DNA of 64,000 nucleotides from Bacillus_BD oryzisoli. Its GTDB lineage: Bacteria > Bacillota > Bacilli > Bacillales > Cytobacillaceae. The stretch's first letter is position 1, and each line of letters begins with the position of its first letter. Location: positions 5,738,001-5,802,000 of the forward strand of contig NZ_CP137640.1 of the NCBI RefSeq assembly GCF_036670025.1, in the 5' to 3' direction. Shown here in pieces: positions 24,675-32,751 of the stretch. The notes below the pieces were generated by a model, which did no database searches, had not been told where the DNA came from, and saw nothing but the letters and a program-made list of their open reading frames with translations. Position numbers and translations under genes: made by a program.

Positions 24675-27600
24675 ATGAATAGATTTTTTAGGTGGGTGAT
24701 CCGATCCTTATTTGCACCTGTTACCGGACATGCAGGATCCATTGCAAGTACACTCGGTTTTTTTCTAGCCTTTTTGCCATTAGATAATTTACAAATTCCA
24801 TTATTGTTTGCTTTTTCACTTTTGCTGCGGCTTAATATTATTGCCTTATTCCTTGGAACGTTGATTACGACTTTTATTCCAACTATCCGTGATTTACCCG
24901 TTCTCGATTTACCTATTTCGAAAGATTTAGGGTTAATTTCTGACTTACTAACGAACGAACAAGTTTCACAATCCGTTGCAGCAGGTGCCCTAGGAGGCTT
25001 AATCGGTCTTGTGTGCTATTTTTTCTTCCTCTGGTTTTACAATTTAGGGCTGAAAAAAAGGGAGCAAAATCAAGAACATGTTTTTCTTGATCCTGGCAAA
25101 AGACGTTGGTCTATTATTACACGAATAACTGCAGGCTTTGCTGCTTTCATTATTTTAGTATCGTCTTTTTTCATTGAAAGCCTTTTTACTAACCCAGAAC
25201 TTCCTGAGCTTCAATTGAAAAAGAGCACGGCAATCGAGCCGATTCATACAAGCTTCAGTGAAGAAGAGCTTGCTTCTCAGCTGCAAAAAACGTCCCCTTC
25301 CCCTCCTACAGAAGAAACGATGGGGCTATTAAACAAAACACAAATGACTAGCAAACAGGAAGTGTATGGCTTTTATGTCAATTGGGACGAAAAAAGCAAA
25401 ACTTCTTTTAAAAAGAATATCGATTCTCTTACAGCGATCGTGCCGGAATGGGTGCAGCTTACTCCCAACCTTACCTTTAAGACTAGTACGGACAAGTCAA
25501 TTGTTACAGAGGCAAAGGCGAATGATGTAAAAATTCTTCCATTAGTTAGTAACTTTACTAATAATAAATGGGATGGCGATATCCTGCACCAGTTATTTAC
25601 TACTCCTGGCGCTGAAGACCTTTTTATAAAAAATTTATTGGCTTATGTGAGAACCAATGATTTTGACGGGATTAATATAGACTTTGAAAATATGAATCAA
25701 CAGGATAAAGATCATTTTACTCGTTTTATGAAGAAAGTATCTGAAGCCTTTCACCAGCATCATCTCATGGTGACAGTGGCTGTCCCGCCGCTGAATGATA
25801 GTATTGACTATGCTTCTGTAGCAGCTAGTGTTGATCGGATGTTCGTTATGCTATATGACCAGCACCACTCCATGAGTACACCCGGACCTATCGCTTCAAC
25901 TGAATGGTTCAAAGAGACCTTATTCAAGCTTGATATTCCTTCCGAAAAATTGATTGTGAGTTTAGGAAACTACGGCTACGACTGGGAAGAAAACTCTCAA
26001 CAGCCCGCAGATGCGATGACGTTCGGGGATGTCATGAATCTGGGAGTAGGCACGAACCTTCAAATTTATTGGAACAAACAAGCAGGAAACCCTTATTTAC
26101 GTTATAAAAAGAACGGAAAAAACCATGTTGTTTGGTTTTTAGATGCTGCTACGTTCTATAATCAAATGAAATTATCGATAGCCAGCGGCTCGAAAGGAAT
26201 AGCGGTTTGGCGCCTCGGTTCTGAAGATCCTTCAATTTGGAATTTTATGAATAAGCCAAAGGAAATGGACGATCCCTCCAATGCCCTTAAAACCTTGGTC
26301 AGTTCTGATCCTGTTCACCATACAGGGGCTGGAGAGGTCGTAAAAATCATTTCTGAATTAGAAAAAGGGAAAAGAACAATTCAATTGGATTCAAATAGGT
26401 TGATTCAAGACGAAACCTATGCGAAATTACCAAAGCCTATTCATGTGGCTAGGTATGGGAAATCGGAGAAAAAAGAAGTTGTCCTTACCTTTGATGACGG
26501 TCCGGATCCAACCTATACAACACAAATATTGGACATTTTGAACAAGAATGATATAAAAGCGACCTTCTTTATCGTTGGTAAAAATGCTATGATGCATCCC
26601 GAATTAGTGAAAAGGATGTATACGGATGGCCATGAAATTGGCAGCCATACCTTTTCCCATCCGAATGTTGCATCCCTCACCTCTTTTCAAACGAAGATGG
26701 AGCTTAATGCCAATCAACGTTTATTTCAAGCCATTACAGGTCATTCCATGAGCCTATTCCGCCCACCGTTTGAGGCCGGTGCAGAGCCGAGTACAAAGAG
26801 CCAGCTGCTGCCTATCATGCGGGCACAGGACATGGGGTATACCATGGTCGGTGAATTTATTGACTCTGACGATTGGCAAGAAATTTCCAGCACCGAAATT
26901 GTAGAGAGGGTATTGGATCAACTGCCAGAAGGAAATGTTATTTTGCTGCACGACGCTGGCGGAGACCGCTCTAACACGGTAAAGGCCTTGCCAATGATTA
27001 TTAAAGAGCTGAAAAAGCGCGGATACACTTTTACCACCACCGGTGAACTAATCGGAAAAAGCGAAAGTCAAATGATGCCCCCGGTTACGAAGCAGGACAG
27101 CCCTTTTCTAATCTATGACAAGGCAGTATTTAAGATCATACAAGGCTGGGGTTCAGTTATAAGCCTCTTGTTCTACTCCGCTATCGTTTTAGGAATCTTG
27201 CGCCTGGCTATCTTCGTCTTTCTTTCTAGAAAGCAGATAAAAAAGTATAAAGAGACTGAGATCGACCCTGCCTTTACACCTTTTGTAAGTGTCGTAATCG
27301 CTGCCTATAACGAGGAGAAAGTCATTTGTAAAACGGTTGATTCGATTTTATCCAGTGATTACCCAAACTTCGAGATACTTGTTATCGACGATGGATCAAA
27401 GGATGATACGGCTGCTGTTGTTCAAAAAGCTTATGCCAATCATCCTCAAGTGAGATTAATTAAAAAACCTAATGGAGGAAAATCATCCGCTGTTAATCTT
27501 GGTTTTAAAGACGCAAAAGGAGAAATCGTGGTAGCTCTTGATGCGGACACACTCATTGCCGAAAATGCCATCTCACTGCTTGTCAACCATTTTAAAAATG

Positions 27601-28376
27601 AAAATGTTGCCGCTGTTTCAGGGAATGTAAAAGTGGGTAATAAGGGGAATCTCCTTACAAAATGGCAGCATATTGAATATGTGACAGGCTTTAATTTAGA
27701 GAGACGGGCCTTTGCCGTCCTGAATTGCATTACGGTTGTTCCGGGAGCAATCGGTGCATGGAGAAAATCAGAGGTAGAAAAAGCCGGTTTCTATAAAGAA
27801 GATACATTGGCAGAGGATACGGATATCACGCTGACTCTTTTACGTCTTGGGAAAAAAATTGAATTTGAAGAAAGAGCGTATGCCTATACAGAAGTACCAG
27901 AAGATATAAAAAGCCTTGTAAAGCAGCGTTACCGTTGGGTTTATGGTACGTTACAATGCTTATGGAAACATCGTGGGGCATTATTTAATAAAAAACATCA
28001 CTCATTAGGATTTATCGGTCTTCCTAACATGTGGCTGTTCCAATATATTTATCAAACCATTTCACCAATTGCAGATGTATTGTTTATTATGGCTCTTTTT
28101 GGCAAGCACCCTGGTAAAGCAGCTATTGGATTTGTCCTGTTCTACTTGTTGGATTTCTTTACTTCTCTATATGCATTCCGATTGGAGAAAGAAAGTCCCA
28201 AACCGCTAGCCTCATTGTTTCTACAACGAATTATATACAAGCAGCTTATGGCTTATGTCGTCATAAAATCGATCTTTTCGGCGATAAAGGGAGTAACGGT
28301 TGGTTGGAATAAGCTAAAAAGAAAAGGGAATGTCACACAAGAAACACCTCTTGTGGAGGTTAAAGAAAAAATATAA
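24675..28376 (+). CDS. Multidomain GH18 - polysaccharide deacetylase - GT2 glycosyltransferase
   Basis: A 1233-residue membrane protein that joins three enzyme types. Residues about 5-75 resemble DUF2062 with membrane helices; another helix is at about 150-172. The GH18-like domain (about 225-520) has VYGFYVNWDE and the catalytic motif DGINIDFEN (about 331-339). The NodB deacetylase (about 590-810) has TFDDGPDPTYT (604-614) and the metal motif SHTFSHPN (about 657-664). After a helix near 825-850 comes a processive GT2 domain (about 870-1090) with VVIAAYNEE, DADT, EDTD and QRYRW. C-terminal helices follow. Start ATG 24675 fits AGGAGG at 24663-24668. It probably makes, deacetylates and trims an extracellular poly-N-acetylhexosamine. 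Confidence 0.9.
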   Translation: MNRFFRWVIRSLFAPVTGHAGSIASTLGFFLAFLPLDNLQIPLLFAFSLLLRLNIIALFLGTLITTFIPTIRDLPVLDLPISKDLGLISDLLTNEQVSQSVAAGALGGLIGLVCYFFFLWFYNLGLKKREQNQEHVFLDPGKRRWSIITRITAGFAAFIILVSSFFIESLFTNPELPELQLKKSTAIEPIHTSFSEEELASQLQKTSPSPPTEETMGLLNKTQMTSKQEVYGFYVNWDEKSKTSFKKNIDSLTAIVPEWVQLTPNLTFKTSTDKSIVTEAKANDVKILPLVSNFTNNKWDGDILHQLFTTPGAEDLFIKNLLAYVRTNDFDGINIDFENMNQQDKDHFTRFMKKVSEAFHQHHLMVTVAVPPLNDSIDYASVAASVDRMFVMLYDQHHSMSTPGPIASTEWFKETLFKLDIPSEKLIVSLGNYGYDWEENSQQPADAMTFGDVMNLGVGTNLQIYWNKQAGNPYLRYKKNGKNHVVWFLDAATFYNQMKLSIASGSKGIAVWRLGSEDPSIWNFMNKPKEMDDPSNALKTLVSSDPVHHTGAGEVVKIISELEKGKRTIQLDSNRLIQDETYAKLPKPIHVARYGKSEKKEVVLTFDDGPDPTYTTQILDILNKNDIKATFFIVGKNAMMHPELVKRMYTDGHEIGSHTFSHPNVASLTSFQTKMELNANQRLFQAITGHSMSLFRPPFEAGAEPSTKSQLLPIMRAQDMGYTMVGEFIDSDDWQEISSTEIVERVLDQLPEGNVILLHDAGGDRSNTVKALPMIIKELKKRGYTFTTTGELIGKSESQMMPPVTKQDSPFLIYDKAVFKIIQGWGSVISLLFYSAIVLGILRLAIFVFLSRKQIKKYKETEIDPAFTPFVSVVIAAYNEEKVICKTVDSILSSDYPNFEILVIDDGSKDDTAAVVQKAYANHPQVRLIKKPNGGKSSAVNLGFKDAKGEIVVALDADTLIAENAISLLVNHFKNENVAAVSGNVKVGNKGNLLTKWQHIEYVTGFNLERRAFAVLNCITVVPGAIGAWRKSEVEKAGFYKEDTLAEDTDITLTLLRLGKKIEFEERAYAYTEVPEDIKSLVKQRYRWVYGTLQCLWKHRGALFNKKHHSLGFIGLPNMWLFQYIYQTISPIADVLFIMALFGKHPGKAAIGFVLFYLLDFFTSLYAFRLEKESPKPLASLFLQRIIYKQLMAYVVIKSIFSAIKGVTVGWNKLKRKGNVTQETPLVEVKEKI

Positions 28377-28580
28377 AGAAGACTTCCATAAGTGGGGGTT
28401 TTTCTCATCCCCCACTGATGGTTAGTCACGCGGAGCCTGACTGACCTTTCTAAGAGCTAAAGCTCTAAGAAAAGATCTTGTCGGACCTTTACGGGCAGTT
28501 GCTCTCCCACCTACCTTCTTCAAATTATATACTCAGAATCTTGAGGCGGGAGTCTTACTACCCGTTAAGAGTGGGATAAA
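28377..28580 (-). mobile_element. Probable non-autonomous IS200/IS605-type element (PATE-like)
   Basis: On the minus strand the segment opens with TTTAT (28580-28576) then CCCACTCTTAACGGGTAG and ACTCCCGCC, which looks like an IS605-group left end next to its target site. It closes with GGTCAGTCA..TGACTAACC and the hairpin AGTGGGGG..CCCCCACT (28416-28391), like a right end and the scaffold of the TnpB guide RNA. There is no tnpA or tnpB inside. The same hairpin can serve as the terminator of the upstream 1233-residue gene. The assignment rests on my memory of such ends. Confidence 0.45.
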
Positions 28581-28594
28581 TGAATATCAGCTAT

Positions 28595-28623
28595 AGGCCT
28601 TTCCATTTGGAAAGGCCTTTTAT
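28595..28623. terminator. Strong hairpin terminator
   Basis: aggcctttcc and ggaaaggcct form a perfect 10-base stem around attt, followed by TTTTATT on the plus strand. It lies just outside the IS605-like left end and may be the original terminator of the 1233-residue gene. Confidence 0.7.
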
Positions 28624-28858
28624 TATGATGTATAAAGGAAAAAGGACCACCGTCTTAGGGTAAGTAGTTCAGTTTTGTGGAGAAACGGATAAAATATCAT
28701 ATTAATTAACAGGCTAAATTGCATAGTAATTTAGGTGCTTATAATCCTTGTTATATAATTGAATATCGAACTTTAGCATATTAAAAATCATAGCAAACAA
28801 CACACAAAATAACATAGTGATAATAACTATTGTCATCTTGTAAGTTGGAATGTTAACA

Positions 28859-29034
28859 GGACACACGTTCCGTTATTTGCAGTAAGAATTATGATTTTAC
28901 ATTTTTATAGGACATACTTTCAGCTATTTATATGAAAGGTTGTTATTTTTTCGTTATTTTTAACAAATAACGTACTCAGTGTCCAAAGGCTCTCCAAAAT
29001 AGATTTATTTATGATAATAACGTACTCAATGTCC
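28859..29034. repeat. Four related 19-20 base repeats, two in each orientation
   Basis: ggacacacgttccgttatt (28859) and a weaker ggacatacttt..ctatt (28910) run forward; aaataacgtactcagtgtcc (28965-28984) and aataacgtactcaatgtcc (29016-29034) run backward. The last two differ at one base in the shared part. They lie in an AT-rich gap without genes between the IS605-like element and the T/P-rich secreted protein. Confidence 0.55.
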
Positions 29035-29164
29035 ACAAAACCTGTTATCCATGCGTTTCTGTTTGTTATCTCTATTGATTTTTCTGTTGTGATTTCGAAT
29101 GTTTTTTACATTTTCCCCACATTATCGGAACTACTTAGTCTTATAGTGATCCTTTTTGAAAGAA

Positions 29165-29866
29165 CTACATATTCTTTCCGTTATTCGCTTTTTTAACTTG
29201 ATTTTCTTCTTTTACAGCTTGAGAAACTTGTTGTCCATAATTACCTGCAGCTGCTGGATTAGCTCCCGGCGCATTAGGTTTAGTTGCTGCAGCTGGTGCT
29301 GGTACACTTGGTGTGGTCGTTTCTGGTGCCGTAGGTGTAGGCGTTGGCGCTTGTTCATTTGGTGTAGGCGTTCCTGGCGTCGCAGGTGTAGTCGTTGGCG
29401 TTGGCGTTGGCGCTTGTTCACTTGGTCTATTCGTTACTGGCGTCGTGGATGTACTCGTCGGCGTTGATCCTTTTGAGCTAGTTCCAGAAGGAGGTGCGGC
29501 CGTTGTCACATTCGATTGGTCAGAAGTCGTTGTTGCGGTCTTGGTTACTCCCTCAGTATTCTGGCTACTGGCGGCTATCGTCTTTGTATCACTTATGCTT
29601 ATATTATTTTCAGCCACTTGGACAGCAGCAGGATTAAGTGAAGGCTTGGTTTCCACGTCTTTCACATTCGGTGTTGATATTTGAGCTTTCGATTTTTTTT
29701 CTTCTCGGTTGATTACATCCGATTGTTTCGGTGCTTCAGATATCGTGACATCATTTTCTTTTTGCACCTGTTTAGTAGATTCATGGACTAACAGGGCATT
29801 CGTGACAGAAAACGTAACAGCACCCGCTAAAACCATAGCAAAAGCTCCCTTGGTCATTTTTTTCAT
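29165..29866 (-). CDS. Secreted Thr/Pro-rich low-complexity protein
   Basis: A 233-residue exported protein of unknown function. The N-terminal segment MKKMTKGAFAMVLAGAVTFS is a signal peptide or anchor. The middle is low complexity, with a repeated unit NEQAPTPTPT / SEQAPTPTPT (two copies about 23 residues apart, near 150 and 170) and Thr/Pro/Ala runs. The C-terminus (YGQQVSQAVKEENQVKKANN) is charged. No catalytic motif is visible. Such sequences form wall-spanning linkers. GAGGGG precedes the start. The repeats make it prone to length change. Confidence 0.75.
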   Translation of the reverse strand: MKKMTKGAFAMVLAGAVTFSVTNALLVHESTKQVQKENDVTISEAPKQSDVINREEKKSKAQISTPNVKDVETKPSLNPAAVQVAENNISISDTKTIAASSQNTEGVTKTATTTSDQSNVTTAAPPSGTSSKGSTPTSTSTTPVTNRPSEQAPTPTPTTTPATPGTPTPNEQAPTPTPTAPETTTPSVPAPAAATKPNAPGANPAAAGNYGQQVSQAVKEENQVKKANNGKNM

Positions 29867-30233
29867 GTTATTCCCCTCATGTCTAATCTATTGTCATCTT
29901 AATAGAATACGTATCACCTTAATAGTTTATGGGGGTACTACGAAAACAAAATGGTGAATCTTATTAACTCGCTCTCAACTTCAATACTGTGTTTAGGAAA
30001 GCTATTTTGGCATATATTGACAAACTTTGGGTGGTCACAGTGACGTAATATTTGTTCTTACATTCTATATATTGCCTCTTCACCGGATAATCTTGCTTCT
30101 TTCATTTCTATGATCTAGAACATTAATCTTTCACTAGTAAACTGATCCTGAAAAAAATGGCAATCATTGAGTACTTGGAACCGAATTCATATACATGTCC
30201 CCCATATCCCTAGTGACAGCACTCCCGAAATAT

Positions 30234-30250
30234 TGTCATAATTCTGTCAT
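30234..30250 (+). promoter_or_regulatory. WalR-like direct repeat upstream of the LysM-3D gene
   Basis: TGTCAT-N5-TGTCAT (30234-30239, 30245-30250), about 100 bases before the TTG start. The WalR consensus is TGTWAH-N5-TGTWAH; both half sites differ only at the fourth base. The homologous yocH gene of B. subtilis is in the WalRK regulon. Confidence 0.5.
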
Positions 30251-30347
30251 TTTCGTCATCCAATTAATATCTTCCTGTCCCATTTCTGTAAGATTACTAT
30301 GTTAAGATATTCAACATGAAACGAACAGCCGATGGGAGGCAAACAGA

Positions 30348-31094
30348 TTGAAACAAAAATTATTTTCTATCATTACAGCAGTTACATTCTTTATTATAGC
30401 CAGCACAAGTGTACAAGCAGAACAAATCGTCGTACATAAGGGAGACACTCTTTGGGACCTTTCAAAACAATACGGAGCATCAGTAGAATCAATTAAAAAA
30501 TGGAACAATCTATCAACTGATGTGATTCATCCAAATGACCTTCTCGAAGTATCACCTATTAAACACCTACTTGTAAGCGAAGGGGATACTCTCTGGAATA
30601 TTTCTCAAGTATACGGAGTTACAGTAGATGACCTAAAGAAATGGAACAATCTCTCTTCAGATTTAGTTCATCCTGGTTTGAATTTGATCATATATACGGA
30701 TTTATACAATGAAGCATCAGTTAAAGCAGAAACAGTTACTACAAACGCACAAAGCGTTCAACAAAATCCAGCACCAGCTGAAACTGTAAACCCAGTACAA
30801 GGCTCTAAGGAAATCACGGTCGAGGCAACCGCCTATACAGCTGAATGTGAAGGCTGTATAGGAATAACGAAAACAGGTGTCGATCTAAAAGCAAACCCGG
30901 ATGCAAAAGTAATTGCAGTCGATCCATCTGTTATTCCTCTGGGTTCAAAAGTCTACGTAGAAGGATATGGGTATGCAACCGCTGAAGATACAGGCGGAGC
31001 AATCAAGGGAAATAGAATTGATGTGTTTGTTCCTAACCATGATGACGCATTACAATGGGGCAGAAAGCAGGTCAAAGTGACGATTATTGAATAA
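30348..31094 (+). CDS. LysM and 3D domain wall protein (YocH-like)
   Basis: A 248-residue secreted protein. After a signal peptide (LFSIITAVTFFIIASTSVQA) come two LysM domains (about 26-69 and 73-116, each with KGDTLWDLSKQYG or EGDTLWNISQVYG) that bind peptidoglycan. A linker leads to the 3D domain (about 155-248) with VEATAYTAECEGC, VIAVDPSVIPLGSKVYVEGY, EDTGGAIKG and IDVFVPNHDDAL; the three Asp residues of the family are present, as in lytic transglycosylase-like enzymes. Start TTG 30348 follows GGGAGG with 8-base spacing. Likely role: wall turnover during growth. Confidence 0.92.
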   Translation: MKQKLFSIITAVTFFIIASTSVQAEQIVVHKGDTLWDLSKQYGASVESIKKWNNLSTDVIHPNDLLEVSPIKHLLVSEGDTLWNISQVYGVTVDDLKKWNNLSSDLVHPGLNLIIYTDLYNEASVKAETVTTNAQSVQQNPAPAETVNPVQGSKEITVEATAYTAECEGCIGITKTGVDLKANPDAKVIAVDPSVIPLGSKVYVEGYGYATAEDTGGAIKGNRIDVFVPNHDDALQWGRKQVKVTIIE

Positions 31095-31103
31095 ATAGAG
31101 ATA

Positions 31104-31131
31104 AGAGAGCCCCCATTTTTTGGGGGCTCTC
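31104..31131 (+). terminator. Terminator of the LysM-3D gene
   Basis: agagagccccca and tgggggctctct form a stem ten bases after the stop codon. The loop is made of T residues; the tail after the stem is weak. Confidence 0.7.
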
Positions 31132-31367
31132 TACGTGTTTCATAAAAATGAAAAGATGGTTATTGCGTTTAGCACTATGCTTTCCGGGCATCCCAGTGTG
31201 ACCATATATTCGTGGAATATTTTATGAAACAAGATTTTTCGGTGTGTTCCCTAGTTGAGTGGGGGTCTGTTCGAATCCCTGTGGGCATTTTCTGAAATCT
31301 AGACATAGTTTCCTTCTCCCCGTACATCCTAAAAAGAAGAACTCTGGATGGATGAAAGGAAGAGTAC

Positions 31368-32597
31368 ATGATGAACATCAACGATATAATCATTGCACGG
31401 GAGAAGATGAAAGGTATTGTCTACACAACTCCCCTTGATTATTCAAAAACATTTAGTCGGCTTTCACATAATGAAGTCTATTTAAAACTGGAAAATCTGC
31501 AAAAGACAGGCTCATTCAAAGTAAGAGGCTCCTATAATAAGCTTATGTCCCTATCAAAGGAAGAGTTAAAAAAGGGAGTAATAGCAGCATCAGCAGGAAA
31601 TCATGCTCAAGGGGTTGCGTATTCAAGTCAAATGCTTGGCGTTCCCTGCACCATTGTGATGCCCAAAGGCGCACCGCTAAGTAAGGTAGAAGCAACGAGG
31701 AACTATGGTGCAGAGGTAATATTAGAAGGCACAGTATTTGATGACGCTCTCGCCTATGCCTTAGAACTGAAAGAGCAAATGGGCGCCACATTTATTCATG
31801 CTTTTGATGATGATGCCATCATTGCAGGACAAGGAACGGTCGGATTAGAAATTATCGAACAACTTCCGGAAGTTGAGGCGATTATTTGCCCTGTTGGCGG
31901 AGGCGGACTTATCGCTGGTGTTGCGCTGGCAGTGAAGGAGAAAAATCCTCATATTTCTGTATATGGGGTTCAAACCTCTGCTTGTCCAAGCATGAAGCAG
32001 TCATTGTTGGAAAACAAACCGGTAATGGTTGAATCCTCACCCACGATGGCTGACGGAATAGCCGTTAAAAAACCAGGGCTAAGAACTTTCGAGATCGTTC
32101 AAAAATACGTTGATGATATTTATTGTGTAGAGGAAATGGAAATTGCCAGGACCATGCTAATGGCTTTAGAGAGAAATAAGCTGCTAGTAGAGGGATCGGG
32201 TGCCTGTTCACTTTCTGCACTGCTTTATGAAAAATTAAAACTGAAAGAGAAAAAAGTCGTTGCTGTATTGAGTGGCGGAAACGTAGATATGAATTTTATT
32301 TCAAGAATTATTGAACATGGCATGGTTGAGTCAGGAAGATATGTTACACTAACCATTACCTTAAAAGATAAACCAGGTGAACTTGAAAGAGTATTAAGTA
32401 CAATCTCTGATCTTGATGCAAACATTCAATCGGTTAACCACAACCGAATTGGTAAGAATATTTATCCTGGTTATGCCCAGCTTGAGATTTCAGTTGAAAC
32501 AAAAAATCATGATCATATTGGGCAGCTTTATAGGATTTTAACAGAGAAGAATTACAATGTAGAAATGAGTGATTTTTACCCGTCAGCAAACGAGTGA
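31368..32597 (+). CDS. ilvA: Threonine ammonia-lyase with ACT domain
   Basis: A 409-residue PLP enzyme that converts threonine to 2-oxobutyrate and ammonia. The PLP lysine is K51 in KTGSFKVRGSYNK, and the phosphate-binding glycine loop is PVGGGGLIAG (about 182-191). A single C-terminal ACT domain (about 330-405, VTLTITLKDKPGELERVLST) marks the 400-residue type with one regulatory domain. The ACT domain suggests allosteric control. It stands alone, not with ilv or leu genes, so a catabolic role is also possible. Start 31368 or 31371; AAAGGA is at normal spacing. Confidence 0.92.
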   Translation: MMNINDIIIAREKMKGIVYTTPLDYSKTFSRLSHNEVYLKLENLQKTGSFKVRGSYNKLMSLSKEELKKGVIAASAGNHAQGVAYSSQMLGVPCTIVMPKGAPLSKVEATRNYGAEVILEGTVFDDALAYALELKEQMGATFIHAFDDDAIIAGQGTVGLEIIEQLPEVEAIICPVGGGGLIAGVALAVKEKNPHISVYGVQTSACPSMKQSLLENKPVMVESSPTMADGIAVKKPGLRTFEIVQKYVDDIYCVEEMEIARTMLMALERNKLLVEGSGACSLSALLYEKLKLKEKKVVAVLSGGNVDMNFISRIIEHGMVESGRYVTLTITLKDKPGELERVLSTISDLDANIQSVNHNRIGKNIYPGYAQLEISVETKNHDHIGQLYRILTEKNYNVEMSDFYPSANE

Positions 32598-32640
32598 AAC
32601 CGTGGAGGCGATTGGTCGCGGTTTTCAACAAGGAAGTATG

Positions 32641-32736
32641 CAGGCACCTTGACCCAGTATTTTTCTCAACCATACTGGGTCGCGGTGCCTGTCCCTCCGT
32701 TCCATTTAATGTCAAATTCCGGAGCGTCACTGTGAC
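32641..32736. repeat. REP-like hairpin followed by a GTCACTGTGAC element
   Basis: Arms caggcaccttgacccagtat (32641-32660) and atactgggtcgcggtgcctg (32672-32691) pair with two mismatches around a short loop. Thirty-five bases on, gtcactgtgac (32726-32736) belongs to the second repeat family. The unit lies between the convergent ilvA and amidohydrolase genes and could end both transcripts. Confidence 0.7.
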
Positions 32737-32751
32737 GGCACTTAAGCGAAT

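Noticed and set aside
29313..29684. Gly/Val-rich plus-strand frame
   Set aside because: It is the opposite strand of the Thr/Pro codon repeats of the secreted protein.
31260..31300. tRNA-like T-arm text (gttcgaatccctgtgggca)
   Set aside because: The bases flanking the TTCGAAT loop do not pair, and no acceptor, D or anticodon arm is found upstream.
31139..31367. Possible T-box or other leader upstream of threonine ammonia-lyase
   Set aside because: No AGGGTGGNACCGCG box, no specifier stem and no terminator before the gene.
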